From Mesorhizobium sp. AR02 (GTDB taxonomy: Bacteria; Pseudomonadota; Alphaproteobacteria; Rhizobiales; Rhizobiaceae), in NCBI RefSeq assembly GCF_024746835.1, contig NZ_CP080531.1, positions 3,663,501-3,727,500 of the forward strand: 64,000 nucleotides of DNA, written 5' to 3'. Positions within the stretch are counted from its first letter, which is position 1. The number at the start of each line of letters is the position of its first letter. A program made the translations under genes and the position numbers. Below, one piece after another: positions 36,218-43,153 of this stretch. The notes below the pieces were generated by a model. It searched no databases and was not told the origin of the DNA. It saw only the letters and a list, made by a program, of their open reading frames with translations.

Positions 36218-36880
36218 TTGCGCAGACCGGAAGAGATCAAGCCACAAGGCAGCGTCAGGGCCGTCATTGGCCGGTTGGCCCGCTGGGGCGCCGTCAAGGC
36301 CAGCGATAACCAAACGATCGACGGGTTGCTCATCATCGGCGACAAGGGCATCGACAAGATCGTCGAAGCACTTCGCCTTATTCGTGATTTTGATCCTGTC
36401 CGCTACAAACGGCTGCTTGGTGACGTTAGGCAGATCTTCGTCACAACCCTTCCCGCCTCCGCCGCGCAATGGGCGAATTCTTCGCGAGCATGCGAACTGG
36501 ATGAGCGCTACGTCATTCGTGAGGGGACGACGCCCGAACGCATTGCGTCATCAATCGTCCATGAAGCCACGCATGCGCGCCTGATGCGATGCGGTATCGG
36601 TTACGAAGAGACGTTGCGGGATCGGGTGGAGCGGGTTTGCCTGCGTCGGGAGATCGCCTTTGCGGCCAAGTTGCCCGCCGGAACGGATCGGCTTGAACAA
36701 GTTGAGGCGACACTTGCTGCCATGCCGGACTTCTCCGACAAGGCGATGAGTGAGCGCTATATCGGCGGTTTGCGAGATGCTCTGCTCTACCTCGACATGC
36801 CGGCCTGGCTTGTCGGCCTCACCGTATCATATCGACGCTGGCAACACCGGCGCCGGTTCTCGCGTCAGCCGATAAGCTGA
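36218..36880 (+). CDS. Unknown protein with an HEXXH zinc-metallopeptidase-like motif
   Basis: About 220 aa. The motif HEATH (115-119) lies in a helix (PERIASSIVHEATHARLMRCG), followed by YEETLRDRVERVCLRREI with several Glu that could give the third ligand, as in gluzincins. The N-terminal 100 residues are not recognised; there is no signal peptide or membrane segment, although WLVGLTVSY near the C-terminus is mildly hydrophobic. TTG 36218 is a tentative start. It follows the DUF1178 gene by 14 bases. By eye its codons are less GC-rich at third positions than its neighbours, so it may be acquired. Confidence 0.7.
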   Translation: MRRPEEIKPQGSVRAVIGRLARWGAVKASDNQTIDGLLIIGDKGIDKIVEALRLIRDFDPVRYKRLLGDVRQIFVTTLPASAAQWANSSRACELDERYVIREGTTPERIASSIVHEATHARLMRCGIGYEETLRDRVERVCLRREIAFAAKLPAGTDRLEQVEATLAAMPDFSDKAMSERYIGGLRDALLYLDMPAWLVGLTVSYRRWQHRRRFSRQPIS

Positions 36881-36884
36881 TCGG

Positions 36885-37370
36885 TTAGCTCACGCTGCCG
36901 ATCAGCTTCTCAAGCAGACGCGAAAGCGTCTCCCGTTCGGCGTCGCTCAGGCCGGCGAGGATTTCATGCTCGTTGGCGACGTGGGCGGTCAGGGCCTCGT
37001 CGATCAAAGCCAGACCTTTCTCGGTAAGCTGCACGACAATGCCACGCCGGTCGTTGGGGTGCGGGCCGCGCAGGATCAATCGGGCCTTTTCCAGCCGGTC
37101 GAGCCGGTTGGTCATGGCGCCCGACGTCACCATCGTCGCTTCGTAGAGAGCAGTCGGCGTCAGCGCGTAAGGGGCTCCGGAGCGGCGCAGCGTCGCCAGC
37201 ACGTCGAACTCGCCGGCCTGCAGCCCGAAACGGGCAAACAGCGGAGCGAGGCGGTCGCGGGCGATCAGCGACGACGCCTCGTTCAGTCGCCCGAGCACGC
37301 CCATCGGCGCGACATCAAGATCCGGCCGCTCCCGTTTCCACTGCTCGATCGCTCGCGCTGCCCTATCCAC
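36885..37370 (-). CDS. MarR family transcriptional regulator
   Basis: 161 aa. It has a winged helix-turn-helix with the MarR pattern: RRSGAPYALTPTALYEATMVTSGAMTNRLDRLEKARLILRGPHPNDRRGIVVQLTEKG (about 60-120). The start is GTG 37370. It is divergent from an EamA transporter, and two inverted repeats in the shared promoter region look like its operators. It probably controls the transporter and itself. Confidence 0.92.
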   Translation of the reverse strand: MDRAARAIEQWKRERPDLDVAPMGVLGRLNEASSLIARDRLAPLFARFGLQAGEFDVLATLRRSGAPYALTPTALYEATMVTSGAMTNRLDRLEKARLILRGPHPNDRRGIVVQLTEKGLALIDEALTAHVANEHEILAGLSDAERETLSRLLEKLIGSVS

Positions 37371-37387
37371 TGTCTCACCATTAAATA

Positions 37388-37427
37388 TCTTGACGTTAAG
37401 AATCTTCGTGTTATCTTACCTGAAGAT
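37388..37427. promoter_or_regulatory. Two MarR-type operators between marR and eamA genes
   Basis: TCTTGACGTTAAGA (37388-37401) is a 14-bp near-palindrome (12 of 14 positions symmetric), like the TCTTGACxTCAAGA sites of rhizobial MarR proteins. ATCTT-ACCTG-AAGAT (37413-37427) is a second inverted repeat. Both lie in the 114-bp divergent gap. Confidence 0.7.
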
Positions 37428-37484
37428 GCAGAACCGGCCAAGCCGCAAGTGCCAAATTTCGCAATTGAGTGACGGGACAATCCG

Positions 37485-38393
37485 ATGAAATTTCTCTGGG
37501 AATCGGCGCTCGGCCTGCTGGTCGTCACCGGCGGCCTGCTCGGCCTGACGCTGCCCTTCGGCAAGCTCGCCACGGCGGCCGGCGTGCCGGCCATGGTCTG
37601 GGCCTTCGTCATCTCGCTTGGCGCCGGCGGCGTGCTTTTGTGCGTGCTCTTGGCACGCGGCGAGCGCATCCGGCTCACCCCCCACAAATTGCGCTATTTC
37701 TTCGTCACGGCCGCGGTGTCCTATGCCGCCCCCAATCTCTTGATGTTCTCGGCCATTCCGCACCTTGGCGCCGGCTATACCGGCATCATGTTCACGCTTT
37801 CGCCTGTCATCACGCTGGTGTTCTCGATCCTGCTGCGTGTGCGGCGCCCCAACATGCTGGGCATTGTCGGCATCGCCGTCGGCTTCGTCGGCGCCGTCAT
37901 GGTGGCGGTGACGCGCGGCGAGGCCGGCCAACCGGCCGACCTGTTCTGGGTGGTGATGGGGCTGCTGATCCCCGTCAGCCTTGCCGCCGGCAACATCTAC
38001 CGCACCGTCGACTGGCCGGAAGGCACCGGCCCGATCGAGCTTGCCGTCGGCAGCCATCTGGCATCGGCAGCGCTGCTGCTCGTTGGCATTCTCGCCCTGT
38101 TTGGCATCAAGGCCTTCGTTCCGCTCGCCGGCGTGCCGCTGGTCGTCGTCGCGCAGGTCGCATCGGCGTCGGCGATGTTCGCCTTCTTCTTCCGGCTGCA
38201 GGCGGTCGGCGGCCCGGTCTATCTCAGCCAGATCGGCTATGTGGCGGCCGCCGTCGGGCTGTTTGCCGGCACGATCTTCCTTGGCGAGCACTATCAGCTG
38301 CTGACCTGGGGCGGCGCCGTCATCATCACCGTCGGCGTCTTCATCACCACGAAGGCGCAGAGCCAGGCCGTCGCAAAGCCGCAGCCTGCGTAA
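37485..38393 (+). CDS. EamA-family transporter
   Basis: 302 aa with ten hydrophobic helices in two EamA repeats (about 5-140 and 155-295). The conserved GLTLPFGKLATAAGVPAMVWAF and YLSQIGYVAAAVGLFAGTIFLGEHY segments fit DMT exporters. It is divergent from the MarR gene that likely regulates it. Substrate unknown. It is a different subfamily from the EamA protein at 10.2-11.1 kb, by eye. Confidence 0.9.
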   Translation: MKFLWESALGLLVVTGGLLGLTLPFGKLATAAGVPAMVWAFVISLGAGGVLLCVLLARGERIRLTPHKLRYFFVTAAVSYAAPNLLMFSAIPHLGAGYTGIMFTLSPVITLVFSILLRVRRPNMLGIVGIAVGFVGAVMVAVTRGEAGQPADLFWVVMGLLIPVSLAAGNIYRTVDWPEGTGPIELAVGSHLASAALLLVGILALFGIKAFVPLAGVPLVVVAQVASASAMFAFFFRLQAVGGPVYLSQIGYVAAAVGLFAGTIFLGEHYQLLTWGGAVIITVGVFITTKAQSQAVAKPQPA

Positions 38394-38399
38394 ACGTCT

Positions 38400-38996
38400 T
38401 CAAAGTTTTCCGCCGCCGTCGGCATCGCCGCCGGGCTCCGGCCTTGGATGCCGGCGGCGGTGCGTGGCGGCGGCACGCGCCGCCTGCTCGTAGATGCCGG
38501 TCATCAGCTCGAGCGTGCGCGCGACATCCTCGAGCTTGTCGGCCATTTCGGGAATGCGGGTCACGGCATCGATGAGCAGGACGGAGCGGATGTCGGCATA
38601 GCGCTCGGTCACGCGATGCCCGAGCGGCGTCACTTCGTAGGTGACACCAGCCCTGCCGCTGCCGGTGCGGGTGATCAAACCGCCCTTGAGCAGTTTGCGC
38701 AGACTGTACTGGATGTTGGGAATGTCGTCGCGGTTGGTCATCTGGGCTAGATCGCGCACGCTTTTCGGGCGGTCGTTCATCCGGATGATGTGGAGCAGCG
38801 CGTTCTCGGGGCCGCTGGCGGAAAACTCGATCACCGTGGCGAGGCATTCGGCCTGCCAATGGCCAAACGCCTCGTAGGAGCGCATCAGCGCGTATTCGAC
38901 TTCGGTGACGTCGATTTCCAGCGGCGTGCGTGCCAGGTGCCAGCCGCGATCCAGCAACTCGGCCTGTGTTTCCAGAGATTTGCGCCGGTCGTTCAT
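38400..38996 (-). CDS. Winged-helix (MarR-like) regulator
   Basis: 198 aa. The central winged helix reads ALLHIIRMNDRPKSVRDLAQMTNRDDIPNIQYSLRKLLKGGLITRTGSGRAGVTYEVTPLGHRV, in the MarR-like style. A C-terminal helix (MADKLEDVARTLELMTGIYEQAARAA) is likely for dimerisation, ending in a basic/Gly-rich tail. It is divergent from the monooxygenase/flavin reductase pair, with a 25-bp inverted repeat between them, so it probably regulates that pair. Confidence 0.88.
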   Translation of the reverse strand: MNDRRKSLETQAELLDRGWHLARTPLEIDVTEVEYALMRSYEAFGHWQAECLATVIEFSASGPENALLHIIRMNDRPKSVRDLAQMTNRDDIPNIQYSLRKLLKGGLITRTGSGRAGVTYEVTPLGHRVTERYADIRSVLLIDAVTRIPEMADKLEDVARTLELMTGIYEQAARAAATHRRRHPRPEPGGDADGGGKL

Positions 38997-39052
38997 CTGC
39001 CTGTTCCCCCACCATCAGCATGCGCCGATCCCGGTGATTGCGTCTACATAGA

Positions 39053-39077
39053 TTTATGATAGACTTTCTATCATAAA
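39053..39077. promoter_or_regulatory. 25-bp operator-like inverted repeat
   Basis: TTTATGATAGA (39053-39063) and TCTATCATAAA (39067-39077) are perfect 11-bp arms around CTT. The site is AT-rich within a GC-rich genome and lies between the winged-helix regulator and the monooxygenase gene, 31 bases before the latter's start. It is a probable binding site of the regulator. Confidence 0.85.
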
Positions 39078-39107
39078 TTATAAGCAAAAATGAGGAGAAC
39101 GTCACCC

Positions 39108-40232
39108 ATGAGCATGCTCGACAAGACCGCGCCTCATGCGCAGCCCTTCTTTCTCGGCACCTTCGCGTCCAATTGCTCCGGCGGCATGACCGTCACCAAG
39201 GTGCCCGGGCGCTGGGTCAGTTCCTGGGACAACAATCTGCGGCTGGCGCATCTGCTCGACGAGGCCGGCATCGACTTCATGCTGCCGATCGCGCGCTGGA
39301 TCGGCTATGGCGGCGAGACCAATTTTCACGGCAATGTGCTGGAGACGATCACCTGGGCGGCCGGGCTTCTGGCGCTCACCCGCAACATCACGGTTTTCGC
39401 CACCACCCATACCGCGGCGAACCATCCCGTGGTCGTCGCCAAGCAACTGGCGACCATCGACCAGATCAGCCGCGGCCGCATCGGCCTCAACATCGTCGCC
39501 GGCTGGAACAAGCCGGAATATGAAGCGCTTGGGCTGACGCTGCCCGATGACCATGGCACGCGCTATGGCTATGCCCAGGAGTGGTTCGATATCGTCCAGG
39601 CGTTGTGGGAGCGCACAGAAGCCTTCGACTGGGACGGCACCTGGTTCAAGCTCAAAAATGTGCTTGGCGACCCGCGCCCCTCAGCGCGGCTGCCGATCCT
39701 CAACGCCGCCGGTTCGGAAGAGGGCCGCAAATTCGCGGTCCGCAACGCCGATTTCCTGTTCACGCCGGCAATCGACCTGGCGCGCTCCAAGGACGAGATC
39801 ATTGCGCTGAAGGAGCAGGCGAGGGCCGCCGGCAGCGATGTCGACGTGCTGACCTTTGCACATGTCGTCTGCCGGCCGACCGAAAAGGAAGCCACGGACT
39901 ATCTTGAGCATTTCGGCCGCGCCAATGCCGACTGGGTAGCGGTCGACAATCTGGTGCAGCTGCAGTTCGCCCATGCGCAGTCGTTCCCGCATGATCTCCT
40001 GGCGCTCATTCGCGACCGCATGGCGGCGGGCCATGGCGGCTTCCCGCTCACCGGCACGCCCGAGCAGGTCGCCGATGGGATCACCGCCCTGCACGCGGCG
40101 GGGTTTCGCGGCTCGACGCTGTCCTTCGTCGATTATGTCGAGGAATTCCCCTATTTCCGCGACACCGTGCTACCCATTCTGGAACAGAGAGGCATCCGCA
40201 CCGCGCCGGCCGCGATGCAGTCGGCGGCATAG
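39108..40232 (+). CDS. LLM-class flavin-dependent monooxygenase
   Basis: 374 aa with the luciferase-like (beta/alpha)8 fold. Family segments are HLLDEAGIDFMLPIARWIGYGG, VFATTHTAANHPVVVAKQLATIDQISRGRIGLNIVAGWN, and the C-terminal FPLTGTPEQVADGITALHAAGFRG. It uses reduced FMN and O2. The substrate is unknown; it resembles RutA and sulfonate or nitrilotriacetate monooxygenases. ATG 39108 has GAGGAGA upstream. The stop codon TAG begins a dispersed repeat. A flavin reductase gene follows. Confidence 0.9.
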   Translation: MSMLDKTAPHAQPFFLGTFASNCSGGMTVTKVPGRWVSSWDNNLRLAHLLDEAGIDFMLPIARWIGYGGETNFHGNVLETITWAAGLLALTRNITVFATTHTAANHPVVVAKQLATIDQISRGRIGLNIVAGWNKPEYEALGLTLPDDHGTRYGYAQEWFDIVQALWERTEAFDWDGTWFKLKNVLGDPRPSARLPILNAAGSEEGRKFAVRNADFLFTPAIDLARSKDEIIALKEQARAAGSDVDVLTFAHVVCRPTEKEATDYLEHFGRANADWVAVDNLVQLQFAHAQSFPHDLLALIRDRMAAGHGGFPLTGTPEQVADGITALHAAGFRGSTLSFVDYVEEFPYFRDTVLPILEQRGIRTAPAAMQSAA

Positions 40233-40304
40233 AGCAATTCCAGGAAAAGTGTGAAACGGTTGTCCCGGGAAAAGCGCATAGCGTTTTCCCTTGGGAATTG
40301 CGTC
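40230..40304. repeat. Dispersed palindromic repeat, copy 3 (inverted module B)
   Basis: Begins TAGAGCAATTCCAGGAAAAGTG, whose TAG is the stop of the monooxygenase gene, and ends CCTTGGGAATTGCGTC. It is module B in the opposite orientation to copies 1 and 2. It separates the monooxygenase from its flavin reductase gene. Confidence 0.85.
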
Positions 40305-40325
40305 CAGGCTGCGAAGGAGAACGTC

Positions 40326-40835
40326 ATGTCCACAGCTTCGGGAGAAGGCCCGGTCGATGTCGCCGACTTCCGCGCCGCCATGCGGCTCATCGTCGGCAAT
40401 GTCAGCGTCATCACCGCCGGCGTCGGCGAAGACCGTTCCGGCCTCGTGGTCATTTCGGTGGTCTCGCTGTCGGCCGAGCCGCCCAAGGTGATCGCTTGCG
40501 TCAACCGATCGTCATCGACCTGGCCGGTAATCGAACGCTACCGGCATTTCGGCGTCAATTCGCTCGGGCCCCAGCACCAGCACGTGGCGGAGCGGTTCTC
40601 GGGCTTTGGCGGCATCAAGGGCAAGGACCGCTATGAGGGCGCCGAATGGGTGACGCTGAAGACCGGAGCCGCGCTGCTGTCGGACGCGGTGGCTGCCTTC
40701 GACTGCAGCCTCGACGAGATGATCGATCGCGGCACGCATTCCATCGTCATCGGTTCGGTCGAAGCGGTGCGCACCCATGATGCTGGCCAGGCGCTTGTCT
40801 ACTGGCGGGGCGGCTACCGGCCGCTCGACGCGTAG
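40326..40835 (+). CDS. Flavin reductase (NADH:FMN oxidoreductase)
   Basis: 169 aa, typical flavin-reductase-like split barrel: FRAAMRLIVGNVSVITAG, VVISVVSLSAEPPKVIACVNRSSSTW, FGVNSLGPQHQHVAERFSG and the final GQALVYWRGGYRPL. It would supply reduced FMN to the upstream luciferase-like monooxygenase, forming a two-component system. ATG 40326 follows AAGGAGAA. A repeat lies between the two genes, so they may be one transcript with a structured spacer. Confidence 0.92.
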   Translation: MSTASGEGPVDVADFRAAMRLIVGNVSVITAGVGEDRSGLVVISVVSLSAEPPKVIACVNRSSSTWPVIERYRHFGVNSLGPQHQHVAERFSGFGGIKGKDRYEGAEWVTLKTGAALLSDAVAAFDCSLDEMIDRGTHSIVIGSVEAVRTHDAGQALVYWRGGYRPLDA

Positions 40836-40895
40836 GCCCGGTTCTCGGAACCCACCGTTTTCGACCCGGCCTGACCTGAATCTCGACACATCCTA

Positions 40896-41937
40896 GAGCG
40901 GTTCGCGTTTTATCTGAATCGGGATTCCCAAGATTGAGCAAATCAGATTCGATGTTCTGACCGTTGGAGGTCGGGACAGATGGCGAAGCCTTATTCGATG
41001 GATCTGCGAGAGCGGGCACTGGCTCGCCTTGAGGAAGGCGAGACGAGTCGCGAGGTGGCTGCGGCGCTGAAGGTGGCAGTGTCGAGCGTGATCAAGTGGG
41101 CGGCGCGCAAGCGTCGGTTGGGCAGTGCGGCCCCTGGCAAGATGGGCGGTCATCGGCCCTATCTGATCGATGGGGAGCACCGTGCTTTCGTCCTGAGCGA
41201 GGTCGAGCGAGATGCCAACATAACGCTTCATCAATTGACGGCGGCATTGGCGGAACGGGGTCTCATCATCCACCCTGCGAGCGTCGGTCGCTTCCTGCAT
41301 CGTGAGGGCAAGAGTTTTAAAAAAACCATTCTGCCGGCCGAGCAGCTCAAGCCAAAGCTGATGCGCCGGCGGGCGCAATGGATGCGCTACCAGACCCGCA
41401 TTGACCCTACTCGCCTGGTCTTCCTGGATGAAACATGGGTCAAGACCAACATGGCGCCATTGCGCGGCTGGGGTGTGCGCGGCAAGCGGCTGATGGCCCA
41501 CGCGCCATATGGTCATTGGAAGACGATGACCTTCATCGCCGCGCTGCGGCATGATCGGGTGGAGGCGCCTTGGGTCATTGACGGACCCATCAATGCGCAG
41601 GCCTTCCGCGCCTATGTCGAAACCGAACTCATCAAAACACTGAAGCCGGGTGACATCGTCATTCTCGACAATCTCGGTTCTCACAAGGGCCAAGCCGTCC
41701 GCGATATCGTCAGGGCCGCTGGCGCAAGGCTCTTCTTCCTGCCGCCCTATAGCCCAGACCTCAATCCAATCGAGAAGCTGTTCGCCAAGCTCAAGCACTG
41801 CATGCGGCGTGCCGCCAAACGAAGCATCCAGGCCGTACACAACGCCATCGCCAACACCCTTGACGACGTTACCCCAAACGAATGTAACAACTACATCGAA
41901 AGCGCAGGCTATAAGTCAACCTAAATGCGAACCGCTC
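40896..41937 (+). mobile_element. IS630-family insertion sequence, intact
   Basis: 1042 bp bounded by imperfect terminal inverted repeats: left GAGCGGTTCGCGTTT, and right the complement of GAGCGGTTCGCATTT. TA dinucleotides flank both ends (40894-40895 and 41938-41939), as expected for the TA target duplication of IS630/Tc1-mariner elements. It carries one uninterrupted transposase gene. The right end sits exactly at the TA that begins repeat copy 4. Confidence 0.93.
40980..41924 (+). CDS. IS630-family transposase
   Basis: 314 aa. An N-terminal helix-turn-helix (RERALARLEEGETSREVAAALKVAVSSVIKW) precedes a DDE catalytic domain with Asp150 (VFLDETW), Asp230 (VILDNLGSHKG) and Glu265 (YSPDLNPIEKLF). 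All three catalytic residues and a single open frame are present, so it should be active. A run of seven A at 41319-41325, a common slippage site in this family, is read in frame here. Confidence 0.96.
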   Translation: MAKPYSMDLRERALARLEEGETSREVAAALKVAVSSVIKWAARKRRLGSAAPGKMGGHRPYLIDGEHRAFVLSEVERDANITLHQLTAALAERGLIIHPASVGRFLHREGKSFKKTILPAEQLKPKLMRRRAQWMRYQTRIDPTRLVFLDETWVKTNMAPLRGWGVRGKRLMAHAPYGHWKTMTFIAALRHDRVEAPWVIDGPINAQAFRAYVETELIKTLKPGDIVILDNLGSHKGQAVRDIVRAAGARLFFLPPYSPDLNPIEKLFAKLKHCMRRAAKRSIQAVHNAIANTLDDVTPNECNNYIESAGYKST

Positions 41938-42064
41938 TAGAGCAGTTCACCGTTTCACGGAAACGGCGAATTGCTCTAACTCTTTGTTTTGGCGCAATTC
42001 CCAAGCGAAAGCGCTATGCGCTTTTCCCGGGAAAACCGGTTCGCACTTTTCCTGGAATTGCTCC
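41938..42064. repeat. Dispersed palindromic repeat, copy 4 (modules A and B)
   Basis: Module A runs from TAGAGCAGTTCACCG to GAATTGCTCTA (41938-41978). Module B follows with TTTGTTTTGGCGCAATTCCC, an inner AAGCGCTATGCGCTT palindrome, and ends CCTGGAATTGCTCCA. The IS630 element is inserted at its first TA. Confidence 0.87.
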
Positions 42065-42086
42065 AGGTGCGAATTTGCGAATGTGG

Positions 42087-42836
42087 TTAGACCGATCCCT
42101 TTTCCGCCAGCACCATGTAATTGACGTCCATGTCCTTCGACCGCGCCCAGCGGTCGGCGAGCGGATTGTAGGTGACGCCTGTGCGGTCGATGATCGTCAG
42201 GCCGGCGCCGGCGAGCGCCTTTTCCAGCTCTTCCGGGCGCACCAGCTTGCCGAACTGATGGGTGCCGCGCGGTAGCCAGCGCAGCACATATTCGGCACCG
42301 ATGATCGCCAGGCCCAGCGCCTTCAGCGTGCGGTTGATGGTGGCCACGAACATGATGCCGCCGGGCCGGACCATCTGCCCGCATTTGGCGACGAACAGGT
42401 CGATGTCGGCGACATGCTCGACCACTTCCATGTTGAGAATGACGTCGAATGTCTCGCCGGCGTCGGCGAGGTCCTCGGCCGTCGTGGCGCGATAGTCGAC
42501 ACTCACATTGCCTTCGGCCGCATGCAGTTTTGCGACTTCGATGTTTGTTTCGGAGGCGTCCGCGCCGACGACCTCGGCGCCAAGCCGCGCCATCGGCTCG
42601 CACAAAAGACCGCCGCCGCAGCCGATATCTAGGATGCGCAGGCCCTCGAACGGCCGCGCGGCGCGCGGATCACGGCCGAAGCGCGCCGCTATCTGGTCGC
42701 GGATATAGGAAAGCCGGACCGGATTGAATTTGTGCAGCGGACGAAACTTGCCGTTCGGGTTCCACCATTCGGCGGCAAGGGCGGAAAAGCGTTCCACTTC
42801 TCCGGCATCGATCGTCGATCGTCGGGGCTCTGGCAT
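42087..42836 (-). CDS. ubiG: Ubiquinone biosynthesis O-methyltransferase UbiG
   Basis: 249 aa, full length. The SAM loop is [10 protein letters not shown] (about 70-79). The family N-terminus [36 protein letters not shown] is clear, as is the [23 protein letters not shown] segment. It performs both O-methylations in ubiquinone synthesis. GGAGA precedes the ATG. Repeat copies 4 and 5 flank the gene on both sides. Confidence 0.96.
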   Translation of the reverse strand: MPEPRRSTIDAGEVERFSALAAEWWNPNGKFRPLHKFNPVRLSYIRDQIAARFGRDPRAARPFEGLRILDIGCGGGLLCEPMARLGAEVVGADASETNIEVAKLHAAEGNVSVDYRATTAEDLADAGETFDVILNMEVVEHVADIDLFVAKCGQMVRPGGIMFVATINRTLKALGLAIIGAEYVLRWLPRGTHQFGKLVRPEELEKALAGAGLTIIDRTGVTYNPLADRWARSKDMDVNYMVLAEKGSV

Positions 42837-42848
42837 CGGTTGGTCTCC

Positions 42849-42922
42849 TAGAGCTCTTTGATTTGTCGCAATTCCGGACGGAAAACCGTTTCACACTTTT
42901 CCTGGATTGCTTCAGAGCGCTA
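42849..42922. repeat. Dispersed palindromic repeat, copy 5 (module B)
   Basis: TAGAGCTCTTTGATTTGTCGCAATTCC to CACTTTTCCTGGATTGC followed by TTCAGAGCGCTA. It is 12 bases upstream of the ubiG start, so the 5' leader of ubiG must include it or a promoter inside it. Confidence 0.82.
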
Positions 42923-43153
42923 GGAAGTCGGGCGCGGGAGCGGGAAAGTCAAGGTAACAATTTTCCTCTGCCGACAGGGCGGTCCGTTCTGTCAGGGCAT
43001 GAGCGCCGTGCTGAATTCCTCGGCGCCGAGGGTCTTCCTGGAGATGGCTGTCGATCAGGGACCTTTAACATCAAATTTACGAGGTTGGCGGTTTCCTGAA
43101 GCACGACCGGGATTCGGCATATACATTGCCCTCCCATTGATTGGGATGGCCTG

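Noticed and set aside
41319..41325. A7 run in the IS630 transposase as a frameshift or disruption
   Set aside because: The frame continues through it and all DDE residues lie in one uninterrupted protein.
42863..43099. Small frame between repeat copy 5 and the second cyclase
   Set aside because: It starts inside the repeat and shows no conserved sequence.
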